Positions 1-11,314 of a stretch of 64,000 nucleotides of DNA are shown here, piece after piece. Below the pieces are notes generated by a model. The model worked only from the letters and a program-made list of their open reading frames with translations. It was not told the DNA's origin and searched no databases. A program made the position numbers and the translations under genes. The stretch's first letter is position 1; the number at the start of each line of letters is the position of its first letter. Source of the DNA: Aurifilum marmelostoma. Taxonomy: Eukaryota > Ascomycota > Sordariomycetes > Diaporthales > Cryphonectriaceae. The stretch is taken from contig JAMXSV010000021.1 in NCBI GenBank assembly GCA_027559495.1, positions 248,001 through 312,000 of the forward strand. The letters are read 5' to 3'.

Positions 1-1583
1 GGCCCCCGCCCGAGTGTCGCTCCTACCCCGTTCCGGCCGTGGACGACTACATCACGAAGATGGAAGAGACGATCAAGGACCCGGATCTGTACCGGCTGTT
101 CCAAAACAGCTTCCCGAACACTCTGGACACGATGGTCAAGTGGCATGGGTACGCGCAGGACGAGGACGGCAACGACACGGCAGAGGAGTTGAGCTACATC
201 ATCACGGGAGACATAGACGCCATGTGGCTGCGCGACAGCGCGTCCCAGCTGTACTCGTACCTGTCCTTCCTCGCGCCGGACAGACCAGAGGGCAGTGACG
301 ACATCCACAGCCTGAACTCCCTCTGGCGGGGGCTCATCAACTCCCACTCGCGCTACATCATCATCTCGCCGTACTGCCACTCGTTCCAGCCGCCGCCCGA
401 GTCTGGGATCCCGCCGACCAAGAACGGTGCGTACAAGCAGAACAACCCGCGCCCGGCATACGACCCGAGCAAGGTCTTTGACTGCAAGTGGGAGCTCGAC
501 AGCCTCGCGTCCTTCCTGCAGGTGAGCGTGGGCTACTATGCGCACACGCACGACCTGGCCTTCTTCGCCAGGTACAACTGGATCGAAGCGGTCAAGAAGG
601 CCGTCGACGCCGCCGGGGCCATGAGACTGGGCACGTACGACGACGAGGGTCGTGTCCAGCCCAGCGCGTGGACGTTTACGGGCTGGACCAACAGAGGCAG
701 TGAGACGCTCACCAACGACGGGCTGGGCAACCCAAGCCGCACCAACGGCATGGTCAGAACCGCTTTCCGGCCCAGCGACGACGCGACCATCTTTCAATTC
801 CTGGTGCCCGCCAACATGATGTGGGCCAAGTATCTCGAGGAGGCCTCTGTCATGATGGAGGAGCTGGCCGAGGGCGCCGTGCACGAGATCGACGCGGCCA
901 AGCAGGAGATGGCGCGGGGGCTGTTCAAGAGCATGCGGGACTTTGCCTATGGGATCCGCCAGGGCATCGACTCGGATGCGATCGTGAACCATCGCGAGTA
1001 CGGCGACATCTTTGCGTACGAGTGCGATGGGTTCGGCGGGGTCAACCTGATGGACGACGCGAACGTGCCGAGCCTGCTATCGATGCCGCTGTTCAAGTAT
1101 GCCGAGTCGAGGTACCCGCTCCCCGAGAGCGCCGCGGACAAGGACTACGACCAGATCTACCAGAACACGCGCAAGTTTGTGCTGTCCCTGGACAATCCGT
1201 ACTACGCCAAGGGCCCGGCCATCTCGGCGGTGGGAGGGCCGCACCTGGGGCCGGGCAAGGCGTGGCCGATGGCGGCGCTGGTGGCGGGGATGAGCGCGTT
1301 CGACAAGGAGGCGGGGTACGTGGACAGCCATGGCAAGCCCGTCACGATGGGCCTGGGCCTGATGCTGGAGGACCACGTGGCGGGCCAGCTGGAGATGGTG
1401 CTCAACTCGACGAGCGGCTGGGGCATCGTGCACGAGAGCGTCAACAGCTGGCGGGGCGACTCGTTCTCGCGGGCGTGGTTCGGTTGGGCCAACGGGCTGA
1501 TGGGGGAGCTGGTGCTGCGGATCGAGAAGTGGGAGGCGGGCGGTTCCAAGACGAAGGGGCTGCTGGGGAGGAGCTGGCAGTGA
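1..1583 (+). CDS. GH125 exo-alpha-1,6-mannosidase (Mug157/DUF1237 family), 5' end outside window
   Basis: The reading frame is open from base 3 and ends at a TGA at 1581-1583, so the N-terminus lies upstream of the window. About 527 residues are visible. They match the fungal GH125 family, which trims alpha-1,6-linked mannose in the secretory pathway. Recognisable blocks are FPNTLDTMVKWHG, GDIDAMWLRDSASQ (substrate-binding Asp/Trp/Arg block), ECDGFGGVNLMDDANVPSLL, the Gly-rich GGPHLGPGKAWPMAAL, and the C-terminal HESVNSWRGDSFSRAWFGWA. By comparison with the bacterial family, the acid Asp probably lies in MDDAN and the base Glu in HES; this assignment is from memory of the family. No intron is needed in the visible part. 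An A/T-rich tail follows the stop, and the next gene converges from the other strand. Confidence 0.9.
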   Translation, partial: PPPECRSYPVPAVDDYITKMEETIKDPDLYRLFQNSFPNTLDTMVKWHGYAQDEDGNDTAEELSYIITGDIDAMWLRDSASQLYSYLSFLAPDRPEGSDDIHSLNSLWRGLINSHSRYIIISPYCHSFQPPPESGIPPTKNGAYKQNNPRPAYDPSKVFDCKWELDSLASFLQVSVGYYAHTHDLAFFARYNWIEAVKKAVDAAGAMRLGTYDDEGRVQPSAWTFTGWTNRGSETLTNDGLGNPSRTNGMVRTAFRPSDDATIFQFLVPANMMWAKYLEEASVMMEELAEGAVHEIDAAKQEMARGLFKSMRDFAYGIRQGIDSDAIVNHREYGDIFAYECDGFGGVNLMDDANVPSLLSMPLFKYAESRYPLPESAADKDYDQIYQNTRKFVLSLDNPYYAKGPAISAVGGPHLGPGKAWPMAALVAGMSAFDKEAGYVDSHGKPVTMGLGLMLEDHVAGQLEMVLNSTSGWGIVHESVNSWRGDSFSRAWFGWANGLMGELVLRIEKWEAGGSKTKGLLGRSWQ

Positions 1584-2335
1584 AAAAGAAGAAAAAGAAA
1601 AGAAAAATTGATATTAAAAAGTATGGATTGTGGGGCAATTTGTGCATAGTACAGGGCGTTTTGGTGGTGGTCTGAGAGGTTTTTTGTAAAAGTGAATACA
1701 GCACAGGTCATGTCCTGATGAAGACGACAACATCTCTGGTTATCATATTCATGTCAGTTGAAGGTCACTCATTCGCAGGTATCATGTCATCTGCTTAGAA
1801 AGGCTTTCACTCAATCATGATATCCTCAAGTAGGCCTAAAGGTTGGTGTCTACCTCGTCCATTATCCTTTTGGCTTCAGACTTTATTAACAGTCACACTC
1901 ACACACAGGCACTATTCATTGTGAGTCCCACAGGGGACAGTCCTCTCTCCCATTGTTCATATCTCGTTGGTTCATCTATCTACAGGATCATATGTCTTCT
2001 TAGAAAAGAAGAAGTGAAAAATGGGGCATGATCAAGAAGTGAAGAGAAATTGAATGCAAAGACCACCAACCCTTTGCCTCTCCCAAGTGGGAAAGAGAGG
2101 AGAAAAAAAAGGAGGATGAGATGAAAAAATTGCAAAACCGTGCAAGAACTCCGCAAAGGTGATAAATCCCGTCCCTATGTATGTATGTGGTATCGTGCCC
2201 TCCCAAACCGGCCCATGATAAAGAAGAAGAAGATAAAAAAAGAGACCCCCATCTAACTTGATCTAACTCCCCAAACAGGTGATGACAAGAATAGAAAGAA
2301 GACGTCCAAAAGAAGAAGAAGAGAATTTTGTTCTT
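1584..2335. other. Convergent intergenic region between GH125 and GH16 genes
   Basis: About 750 bp of A/G-rich sequence with several oligo-A runs (for example just after 1584 and around 2102). It fits two 3' UTRs facing each other. No coding pattern or RNA gene was seen. Confidence 0.6.
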
Positions 2336-3469
2336 TTAAGAAGAACGGTACTTCTCCACACGGCGCCTGGCAGTCGACTCGGTCTCGGCAGTGCGCCGCG
2401 TGCTGCTGCTGCTGCCCGAGGCCTGGTAGACGTTGATGGAGTTGAAGAGCCAGTAGGCGTCGACAAAGGCCTCGGGGTTGTTGGCGACGTACTCCTCGCA
2501 GGTGCTGGCGAGGGCGGAGCACGTCTCGTCTGCGTCCCAGACGGCAGTCTTGCCGGCCCCTGTAAAGAAAGAAACTCTGGTTAGTTTTTTTTCTTTTCCC
2601 ACTTTTTGTTTTGCTGATATATATATATATATAAACTTACAGTCTCCACAAAAGGTGTTGTCGATGATGATGGTGTGGTTGGTAAAGTACTCGTCGATAT
2701 CACAGCCGCTGCCGCCCGAGAACTGGGCCTGCGGGGTGCCGAAGCCAGAGGTGTCGACGGCCGCGGAGGAGGACGAGTTGCCGCCGGCGAGGGCGTTGGC
2801 GCGGGTGCTGTTGCGGGGGAAGAACCAGACGCTGATGGAGCTGCTGGTCCACTCCATGGCGTAGACGCCGCCGCCGCCGGCGTTGAGGCCGGCGCCAAAG
2901 TTGGTCGTCTCCTCGGTCAGCTGGGGGCAGCCCGTGTTGCCGCTGCCGGCGCCGCAGTCGAGGGTGTCGAGCATCTTGGTGGAGGCGAGCTGGGCGCCGC
3001 GGGTCATGGTGCAGCCCTCGTCCGTGTGCAGGGTGATCTCGTTGGCCGTCTGCGAGTTGACGCCCTCGATGATGTCGATCTCGCCGGCGGCGGGCCAGTC
3101 CGGGCCGAAGGACCACAGGGCGGGCCAGGTGCCGCAGCCCACGGGCATGTGGTTGACGTCGGCGACGAGGAGCATGTGCGTGTACGACTTTTTGGACGAG
3201 ACGCGGGTCGAGGCGCGGCCCGTGGCCGGGCTGCTGGTCTTGTGGTCCGCGCCCAGGTAGATGCCGCCCTCGGAGTAGCCCGCCAGGCCCGAGGCCGAGG
3301 CCGCCTCGGCGGACTGGTACTCGACGAAGCCGTTGGTGGGGTCCGCGCCCGTGTAGAAGTCGAACTCGTCGAAGAAGTTGGCCGTGGTGTAGCTGTCCTG
3401 GAGGGTGTAGGTGGTTGCCGCGGCCAGGCGGCCGGCGGCGAGGAGGAGGGTGGCCAGCTTGAAAGACAT
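2336..3469 (-). CDS. Secreted GH16 endo-beta-glucanase (laminarinase type)
   Basis: The ATG is at 3467-3469. The first residues (MSFKLATLLLAAGRLAAA) form a signal peptide, so the enzyme should be secreted. The GH16 active-site motif EIDIIEG lies at residues 130-136, with Glu130 (nucleophile) and Glu135 (acid/base) expected. It is preceded by the family block GTWPALWSFGPDWPAAGE. One phase-1 intron at 2560-2640 (81 bp, GTAAGT...TTACAG, with an AT repeat) interrupts the conserved FCGDWAG. Splicing restores that Trp, whereas the unspliced frame reads through a lysine-rich stretch, so the intron is well supported. The spliced protein is 350 residues and ends in an Arg/Ser-rich tail with no membrane or GPI signal. 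The likely role is hydrolysis of 1,3- or mixed 1,3(4)-beta-glucan in cell walls or plant material. The 4 kb upstream is gene-free. Confidence 0.9.
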   Translation of the reverse strand: MSFKLATLLLAAGRLAAATTYTLQDSYTTANFFDEFDFYTGADPTNGFVEYQSAEAASASGLAGYSEGGIYLGADHKTSSPATGRASTRVSSKKSYTHMLLVADVNHMPVGCGTWPALWSFGPDWPAAGEIDIIEGVNSQTANEITLHTDEGCTMTRGAQLASTKMLDTLDCGAGSGNTGCPQLTEETTNFGAGLNAGGGGVYAMEWTSSSISVWFFPRNSTRANALAGGNSSSSAAVDTSGFGTPQAQFSGGSGCDIDEYFTNHTIIIDNTFCGDCKFIYIYISAKQKVGKEKKLTRVSFFTGAGKTAVWDADETCSALASTCEEYVANNPEAFVDAYWLFNSINVYQASGSSSSTRRTAETESTARRRVEKYRSS

Positions 3470-6400
3470 GGTGGTGATGATGTGGTGTGTGTGTGTGCGT
3501 GTGTGTTGTCTTTTTTTTTTAAAAAAAAAAAGGAGAGATGGAAGGAGTATGAGGAGATATCAAAAAGGACTGGCTTTGAGATTTATTTCTCCAAAGAACT
3601 CGAGGGGGGAAAAGGTGGTGGTTCTGGCTGTGGCAGAAGAATATAAAAAAGGATAAGAGGGAGTGTGAGGTGCGAATCACCGGCCAGGATGAATCAGAAG
3701 AGGGCAAACAGTCAGGATCGAAGCTGAACAACCTGACGGAGGGGGCCTCGGAATGTTCGAGATGAGTGTGGTCTACCAGAGATGGTGGTGGTGGGCTTCG
3801 TCGACGGGCCAGCTATTGTTGTACCAGACAATTGAAGAAGGAATTTGTCAACGTGACGACAGAAACGTGTCAAAGGAAGGCTGGGGAAAGTGGGCAAGAA
3901 AAGATGCCAAAAGAGGGGGGGGGGAAAAAACAAGAATTCTCCAAGGAAGGACGAGAGAAAGGGAGAGAGAAGCAGTAGACAGACTCAAGGGCCAGCCCAG
4001 GTGAAAGTGGGGAGGAGGGAGGAGGATGGAAGGAGGAGGAGGTCAGCGACGGAGAATCGAACACAGCCAGAAGAGAAAAAAAAAAAGGAAAGATACAGAT
4101 GATACTGAGCAGAGAAGAAGAATGTTCATGTCTGCCACATGCGGGAATGCTGGTGTTGTTAAATACTGCCTGGCTTCCCGTGGCTAGGCCGCGCATGCTC
4201 TGCGTGACATGGCTGGGCCGCCGAGGGATTGACTGGCCACCAATGTTTCTAGACCATGCACATGTCAACTACATGCCCCCCCTCCCTCCCCCCGCCCATG
4301 ATGGTATCCACATGTGGTGGTGGTGTTGAACAAGGGAGGGCCGATCTGCCGGTGAGCCGCAAACCTGTGAGGCGGGTAAAAAGGCGCCTCTCCCTCGCTT
4401 CCCCCCCCCCCCCGGCACCCGCGCGCCTTGTGGGGGTGCACACACACACACACACCATATGTACATGGTAGTACTATGTATACCTGCCATGTTACATGGC
4501 ATAAGAGAAGAAAGGGGATCGGCCAGGGGAACTGCATCTCGGTCACGGGCGTATCTCGACTTCTGACTCGCCAATCTAGGCGACCAGATAATCTGGACGA
4601 GACGTGAACAGACCGAGGCCCCTGAGCAAAAGGGTCCCCCCCCCCCCCCCCCTCCTTTGACATCTCTCTTTGACTTTTCGGCCCGTCCATGAGCATAAAA
4701 CATGGCTTGACAGGAGGGGGAGATTACCACGGAGAGGCCAGCTCGGCCAGTCAGGTGGCAGAGCCCGGCAAGATGTGATGGACTCTGGGCCGAGCGCCCA
4801 TCACACTACAGGTCTCCGAATGACGGAGGGAGAAACAAGAGACCGTGTGATATAGATCATGACCCAGATGGTCTGTCTGGTCCATACATTTTCTGTTTGA
4901 TATAGCACATCTCGACACCAAGGCTGAGGATATTTTGGGGGGTGGGGGGTGTGATGATGTGGCCCGTCACAGAAAAGGTCGTGTTACCATGCCCAAAACA
5001 CCCTCACGAGAATGTTGTACAGAACGACGCCACACATCCCCCCTTGATTGCGGCTGGGTCTTATCTTCTCACCATAATAAAGAGGGGGTGCTTCTGTTTC
5101 AGGGGATCTCTCGAGAGAGTCGTTCAGAGAAACACAAATTAAAGCAGATGTTGCAACCAAACGTCGGGAAACGCCAAGCTTTGGGGTGATCGACAGTTCA
5201 AAAAAGCCTAAGAGGTCCAGAAAGAGGGATGAAGAATAATAATAATAGGGGACCGGACAGGGTTTGTAGATATAAGATCTGCCTGATATGACAAAGAATA
5301 ACACACGCCTTTTTTTTTTAATACCCTTGCAGCGCCTCGGGGCTTTTTCGCCATTCATCTCGTGTTGAAGCATAGCCTTGTTGCCTCTGGGATTCTTTCT
5401 TTGTTTATCCGCATAAATCTCGAAATCCAAGTTTGCCACTGGGCAAGGCTGAGTAGAGCTGTATATTATGTTATAGTCACAGAAAATGTCTGAGCAAGAG
5501 AGAGAGAGAGAGAGACAGAGTCGGTGGAGGAGATGCAGGTGGTGGCCAGTCAGCAAGGCCTGTCAATGACACACCCGCCATGTGCTTGTCAGTGCCTCGG
5601 TCACATCAAAAGGGGGACCCAAAAAAAACGTGTCAGTACTCGCAGCCCAACAAGACAGACTGACTGACTTGACCAACTGACTGACTGACTGGCTTCTTGT
5701 CTCCCCTGCTTCGAAAGGGCGAGTCACGGAAGTCCAAAAGAGGTCATGTTTGGGAAAGGCTGGCGGCTCGACGTCCGGGGCCTCTCATTGGGCAGCTGGC
5801 AACTGACACTAGCCACGCTAGCACCGAGGTGGGCAGAGGTGGGGTTCGTCCTCAGGGGGGCAGGGGGGGTGGGCAGCTCTCTAGCAGTGCCCTCTAGGCC
5901 TGTCCCCTGCCCCCCTGCAGCATGGCACAACTCACTGCACAGAGCCCTTCCATTCCATCTGGTGGCCCCCCTGTGCTGGTGGTGGCGGTGGTGGTGCTGG
6001 TGCGACTCAAAACCACCTGCTATACTAAGCTGTGATCTACAAGATAATTCATGTACTTTGACTCTAGCTTGTCCAGTAGCAGCGTACCTCGGTGCTGGAC
6101 CTTGTGTGTGAAACAAGCACACCACCCAACAGAAACACTTCCCACTCTACTAACAGCGTTTCGAAACAAGCCCAGATTCCTGTCTCCTGCCGTCTGATCT
6201 GGCAGTTCTGGTTATGCTTAGGCTTAATTCGTCCCCCTGTCCCCAAGCACAAAGTCATTACTCTCGCAAAGCCGTGGCAAAACACACGCGCGTCCCATCC
6301 ATGATCCATGATACCACAGCGCCGCCTCCCCCTCGTATACCACCACCACCACCACCTCGGATTCCGAACAAGACTTCCAGACACCCTGCACAGAAAAGAC

Positions 6401-7457
6401 AGTCAGTCCCAAAGAAAGAAAGAAAGAAAGAACCGCTGTGGGGAACATCCTGCGCCGGTGGACCTCCCAGCCGCCGAGGAGCTTTCTTCCCAGTTCGAGC
6501 TCCCGCGCGCAGATCAGCGACGCACGACCAGGGGCTGCCGCCACAATCGACTGGCTCGGGTTGTCTGGTGCTAAACGCTCGCGCCTCGACGACGGAGGAA
6601 CCTGAAACGTCGAAAGACTTTGTGTCGAGACCGCCGGTTTTGTTCTTCTGCCACGTAGGGGGAGACTCTTGCACCTGGGCAGGTTAGGGCCGAGTTGATC
6701 ACCTCTCTCCTTGTGGGTGAACGTCTCCTGTTGGCGCCCGGGCGCTGGTGTGCGTGTGCTATTGTGGTTTGTAGCTTGTGCCTATTTTCTTTTTTCTTTT
6801 TCTGTGTGATATTCGGAGAGTCTGCATTAGTTTGGCTTAACTGCTCGAGTGCTGTTCCAGGCCCCCCCCCCCAAAAAAAAAAGTTGTCTCAACTGTCCTT
6901 CTTTTCTTCTGATCTCAGTGAATAAAAAAAAAATTAAAAAATAAGCGACAGGATTCCAAAAGTAGAAATAAACCAATTAAAGAAATACTTAATCATGTCA
7001 GACACGTCTCTCGCTCCTCGTCCACGCCACAACCCCTCCTCAGATAAGGCTAGCAACACTTTGTAGCCAGAGTAGATCAATCAGCCTGAGACCGCTTCCA
7101 GGACGAGGTAAAGCATGGCACGTGCAGGCCGCAACACGCCGTGAGACCTCGTCTTCGTGTGACCCCCCTAAAACTTGTAGCAAGCACCAAAGCGTACAAA
7201 ATTAATTGTCTTGTTTGTATAGATATCTATCTAATTCGTGGAGGTATATGCTGTGTATCCTCCATGTATCATCAGCCGACCGCCCATATATATATATATG
7301 AATACGCCCCCTTTCCAAAACAAATCTCTATTACGCCGGGCTGGCAACTCGATCGTGCCCCAATCACCGTAATCCTCCCAGAACCAAGAAAAAGAAAACC
7401 CAAGATGACATGACACGTTGTTCCTTCCCATCATCCACTCGTCCATGCGTAGGCTCA
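3470..7457. other. Long non-coding stretch upstream of the GH16 gene
   Basis: Nearly 4 kb with no reading frame showing a recognisable domain; the many open frames are short and Arg/Pro-rich as expected from chance. It holds C runs (4406-4414, 4637-4652), a GACT microsatellite (about 5656-5692), a short GA run (about 5499-5515), and a pyrimidine-rich part at 6.7-6.9 kb. It must contain the GH16 promoter near 3470 and the lipase 3' UTR near 7400. An unannotated non-coding transcript cannot be excluded. Confidence 0.5.
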
Positions 7458-9923
7458 TCACGCCGCAGACAGCTCATCGCTGCTGCTCGAAATCTCTACA
7501 CTCTCCTCCCTCCCATCACCCTCGGGCAGCGCCTCCTGGTTGTGCTCCTCCTCCTCCTCCTCCTCCTCCCCCTCATCACCACCCTCTACACTTCCCCTCC
7601 TCCTCTTCACCCTGTCGTCCACCCAGGCCGCCACATCCTCACACCCGGCAGGCACCCGGCACCGGCCCCTCTCTTCCCCGGGCACGGTTCGCCACAACAC
7701 CTCTGCCACCTCCCGAAACACCTGGCTCTCTGCGTCCATGGCCCAGATGACGTCCAGGTGCTCATACTCGGGTATCACCTTGCTGTGGATCAGCCTGGCC
7801 TGGGGCTCGCGCCCCCGCTCGAACCGCCGCAGGATCTTGGTGCCGTCCACGAGGTTGTCGCGGCCGCACACCCAGAGCGCAAAGGGCGGGGACTGGGAGT
7901 TGTACCACGCGCGTGCACCCTTGGGGCGGTGGTGATGTTGGTGGTGTTGCCTCCGGGAAGAAGGGGGCCGGGCGGTGGCGCTGGAGCTGGTCCGGCGGCG
8001 GGAGAAGAACCTGGCCGCGGTAGGAAAGGTCGGGCTGTGGAGGGGCTCGTCGGTGTGATTGCTGACGTTATCGTCCTCGCGCTCTTCGGCGCGCCATTCT
8101 TCTTTGGTCGCGAGGATGCATTTCTGCGTGAGGTTGTCAGTCCAGAGTTCGTCCTGCAGACACAAACTATGTTCCCTTCGGGAAACAAAACAGACACGAG
8201 AGCGCATGTTCAGACTTACATGCTTTGCGAAACACTCCCTGCCGAGCCACCACCTCATGCTCTCCGCGCTGACGTAGACGGGGGCGAACTGGAACATTCT
8301 GTCGCGCAGCCCACGGTCCCATCTGGTGTCCGACCAGTCAAACAGGAACGAAAAGACCTTGTAGCCCAGCCACCCATACAGCCTGGGCGGCAGGAGCCCG
8401 TGCATGGTCATCATGAGCGGGATAAAGGCGTGGATCCCAAACATCAGCCTGAACATGGCGGGCGTGATGACGCGCATGAACTTGAAGTACATCTTGCCGA
8501 TCAGGGGCCCCGCGTACGCGGCAGGGGCCAGGGCGCAGAAGACGCTCAGCTTCTCCCCCAGCTCCGGCCGCTGCTCCTTGGCCAGGGCGACAAAGGTCTC
8601 GGTGGTGCCCTGCGAGTGCGCGATGAGCCCGCACCTGGAGAAGCCCGTCTCGAACAGCACGCGCGACGTCAGCGCCGGCAGGTCAAAGACGCCCATCTGG
8701 CGGATGTTCCAGCACCACATGCGCGGGTCGCCGTAGTCGAGCAGCACGTGCCGCGGCCGGAACCCGCACCGGTTGTTGCCCAGCCAGACGTCGAACCCGG
8801 CCTTGCAGAGCCAAAAGGCCAGCGACTGGTCGTCGTTGACGCAGTAGGCGCCTGCGCTCTGGAGCAGGCCGTGCACGAGGAGCACAGGGTACTTGCGCGC
8901 GGCGCTGGGGTCGCGGAGGCGCTGCTGTCGTCTGGAGCCGCCCGTGAAGGGGTCCGGGCCGCGGGGGCCGCGGTCCTCGGGCTGCAGGGCCTCGTACTCG
9001 CGCGGGTCGTAGACGTGCCACAGGTCGATGATGAAGCCGTCCTCGGTCTGCACCTCAAACTCCTCCACGTCCAGGCCGACGCGGCGGGCGTAGTAGCCCA
9101 CATCGCACTTCACCGGGTCCGGTCCGCCCTCGGTGGGCACGTAGCCGTCGTTGTCCACTGCAGGCCTCTCGTGGTCCGCCGGGATGCGCTCCTGGGACGG
9201 CCGCCTCTTCCAGTTCCGCTCCATCTCCTTCCTGGCGGCTGCGCGCCGCATCTCCTCCTCATAGAAGGGCCGATCCCTGTCCGGGTTGCGGAAGGTGAGG
9301 CGCAACCACAGGCTCTTGGCGACGGTGGGGATGCTGGTGAAGAGCGAGCCCAGGACGATGACGCCCAGGAAGGACATGCTCAGGAAGAAGGAGGACACGC
9401 GAAAGGTGGCGCACTGCAGGTCTCGCAGGATCGAGGGCGGGCCGTAGAGGGGCAGGGGTGGGAACAGCGGGTTCGTGTGCGAGGGCGGCATCGTCTTGCG
9501 CAGCGTTCCGCCGGCTGACTTCTGCAGCGACTTGCCGTTGTGCACCGAGGGCACATGGACTGCGCCCTGCGTGTTGTCCTTGTTCTTCTCGTCTCCTTCT
9601 TTATCGGCCTCGTCCTGCTCCTCGGGTGACGGCCCGGCCCCCTGTCCCAGCTCGCTCTTCAGGCTGTTCAGCTTGTGCGCCTCGGGCAGCGGCACGCCGG
9701 GAAGCCTGTTGCCATCGCTCGTAACGAGGACTGGGTCCAGCGGCGTGATGAACTTGGCCTCGGCAGCCACCTCGGAGTCGCCCTGCTCGGGGGTCTTGTG
9801 CGACAGCTTCTCTGCCTGCTTGGTGAACTCGACGGCGCGCTCGATCGCCGAGGCTCCTTTTGGTCGCGCCTTGCCCTGCGCTGTAGGGGCATCATCGGTG
9901 CTGCTTCTGCTGCTGCCCGTCAT
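7458..9923 (-). CDS. Membrane-anchored sterol esterase / triacylglycerol lipase (Tgl1/Yeh family)
   Basis: The ATG is at 9921-9923. A polar N-terminal region of about 170 residues is followed by one membrane segment (about 175-197, FLSMSFLGVIVLGSLF) and an alpha/beta-hydrolase-associated lipase domain. The oxyanion strand is LLVHGLLQSAGAY (about 348-360). The nucleophile Ser437 lies in GLIAHSQGTTE, and the acid Asp is probably in CGRDNLVDG. The His is in PEYEHLDVIWAMDA. An Asp/Glu-rich, Ser-rich tail ends the protein. Yeast relatives hydrolyse steryl esters and sit on lipid droplets or the plasma membrane. An intron starts at 8219 (GTAAGT). The better acceptor is at 8124, with an ACTGAC branch site 13 bases upstream, and it joins FAKH directly to KCILATKEEW as in relatives; an earlier acceptor at 8154 is possible. 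Both introns are multiples of three without a stop. The predicted length is 789 residues. Confidence 0.88.
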   Translation of the reverse strand: MTGSSRSSTDDAPTAQGKARPKGASAIERAVEFTKQAEKLSHKTPEQGDSEVAAEAKFITPLDPVLVTSDGNRLPGVPLPEAHKLNSLKSELGQGAGPSPEEQDEADKEGDEKNKDNTQGAVHVPSVHNGKSLQKSAGGTLRKTMPPSHTNPLFPPLPLYGPPSILRDLQCATFRVSSFFLSMSFLGVIVLGSLFTSIPTVAKSLWLRLTFRNPDRDRPFYEEEMRRAAARKEMERNWKRRPSQERIPADHERPAVDNDGYVPTEGGPDPVKCDVGYYARRVGLDVEEFEVQTEDGFIIDLWHVYDPREYEALQPEDRGPRGPDPFTGGSRRQQRLRDPSAARKYPVLLVHGLLQSAGAYCVNDDQSLAFWLCKAGFDVWLGNNRCGFRPRHVLLDYGDPRMWCWNIRQMGVFDLPALTSRVLFETGFSRCGLIAHSQGTTETFVALAKEQRPELGEKLSVFCALAPAAYAGPLIGKMYFKFMRVITPAMFRLMFGIHAFIPLMMTMHGLLPPRLYGWLGYKVFSFLFDWSDTRWDRGLRDRMFQFAPVYVSAESMRWWLGRECFAKHVSLNMRSRVCFVSRREHSLCLQDELWTDNLTQKCILATKEEWRAEEREDDNVSNHTDEPLHSPTFPTAARFFSRRRTSSSATARPPSSRRQHHQHHHRPKGARAWYNSQSPPFALWVCGRDNLVDGTKILRRFERGREPQARLIHSKVIPEYEHLDVIWAMDAESQVFREVAEVLWRTVPGEERGRCRVPAGCEDVAAWVDDRVKRRRGSVEGGDEGEEEEEEEEHNQEALPEGDGREESVEISSSSDELSAA

Positions 9924-10561
9924 CTCTTGGTGTCGTGATTGCGACAGGCTATAGAATGCATAAGGGGCTCTCCTTTTTCTCTTTTTTTTTTTTTATTCTT
10001 CTTTCCCTTCTTCTTCTTCTCTTCTTCTTTGAGTATAAAGATAGATTGGTCAATTAATTCCTGCTGTGTTGCAATGGCTTTTCTCTGTAGCAATGCGACG
10101 GGGAAAAAAGTGTCAACAACAAGAACAACCACACTCGGATCGCAAAGTACCGAAAGGAGAATAATGATGATGATGATGAACAGCAAAAACCCACGTCATG
10201 ATTCTTTTTCCAAGAACATTATTAGACTAATAGATAAGAGGTAAGTAAGCGGGTCTGTCAAGAAAGAATAATCCCGAAAAAGGACCTGTTGGGTGGAAAT
10301 CTTTTTTTAGAGGCCAACGCCAGTGTCAACGTCAACTATGTCAGTACGAATCTCTTGAAAGGGACGGGTCGACTCGAGAGGGGGAAAAAAAGAAGAAAAA
10401 GGTTCTCTAGCGACCATGATCGACCCCCCTTTTTTCCCTTTTCTCTCGATACCAGGTCGGATAGGAGCAACAAGGAGCGTGGGTTAGCACCCGGGGTGGT
10501 CCTCTTCCGTGGGTGGTTGCGGTGGTGTTAGTGTGCGCGGATAGATGGCCATGTGCATTAT

Positions 10562-10580
10562 CCATACCACTGTGGTATGG
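10562..10580. promoter_or_regulatory. 19-bp perfect palindrome in the lipase/PEX6 divergent promoter
   Basis: CCATACCAC and GTGGTATGG flank a single T, a 9+1+9 inverted repeat. This shape fits a dimeric transcription-factor site or a small hairpin. No known factor is assigned. Confidence 0.35.
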
Positions 10581-11202
10581 TGATCCGACAGCTACAGGGG
10601 GTGCCGGGCGGGCCAGGTCCTGCTGAGGAGCGGGATCCAGCACACTGGGTCCAACGGGTCACGCACTATGTTGTAAGTGGCAGACGACCCTGCGTCATCC
10701 TGCAGGGGGTGGTGTGGCCGTCTCTGCAGCGCTAGTCATTGGCCGCTGAGTCGTCCTCGTGGGGGGGTCCGCTGGGTCGAATCCAAGAGGCATGTGAAGA
10801 TCAGACCAGTCCAGCGACTCGATGGCAAGGGCCAGCTTGTGATGTCGTCGAGAGCCGGCAGCTGATGTCCTGATCTGGGAAGTGATAGGTCGTAAGAGTG
10901 TGCGCCATGTGAGCTGAGGGGAAGAAGAGCAGGGCGGTGGCGAAGAGACGACCTGAGCTGATCGACTGCTGAAGGGGATTGAAATGAGTCGTTGCAGAGG
11001 GGAAAGCTCTATCATGGACCACAGGCTGTAATCGAAGGGGTCGGAATCTCTGGGATTGATTGACAATGATATCATGAACGGTCAAGTGTGGTCGAGAGAA
11101 AAGAGTGCAGCCAGCCTTGTCATGTGCGTGTGTTGGCTTGCGGTGCATGTGAAATGCTACTGCCACCAATTGGAGAGGCAGGAGAGGGGGGAGGGGCCAG
11201 TA

Positions 11203-11215
11203 TAACCCTAACCCT
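11203..11215 (+). repeat. Short interstitial telomere-like repeat
   Basis: TAACCCTAACCCT, two units of the fungal telomere repeat, about 500 bp upstream of PEX6. It is too short to be a telomere scar with certainty. Similar telobox-like sites occur in fungal promoters. Confidence 0.4.
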
Positions 11216-11314
11216 GTGACACTTGTCCCACTTAGACCTACGTACCCTAGAGACCCCTACCCCAGGCGTGTATCGGTACTGTGGTAGGTACTCCATACGC
11301 GCCTATGCTTGATG

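Noticed and set aside
7410..9518. 702-codon plus-strand open frame opposite the sterol esterase
   Set aside because: It is the antisense shadow of a GC-rich coding region. It has no domain, and its composition (Ala, Gly, Val, Arg, His rich) mirrors the codon bias of the real gene.
10758..10775. tRNA B-box-like sequence (GGGTCGAATCC) and a similar one near 4045
   Set aside because: The flanks cannot form a T-stem and no anticodon or acceptor stem could be drawn.
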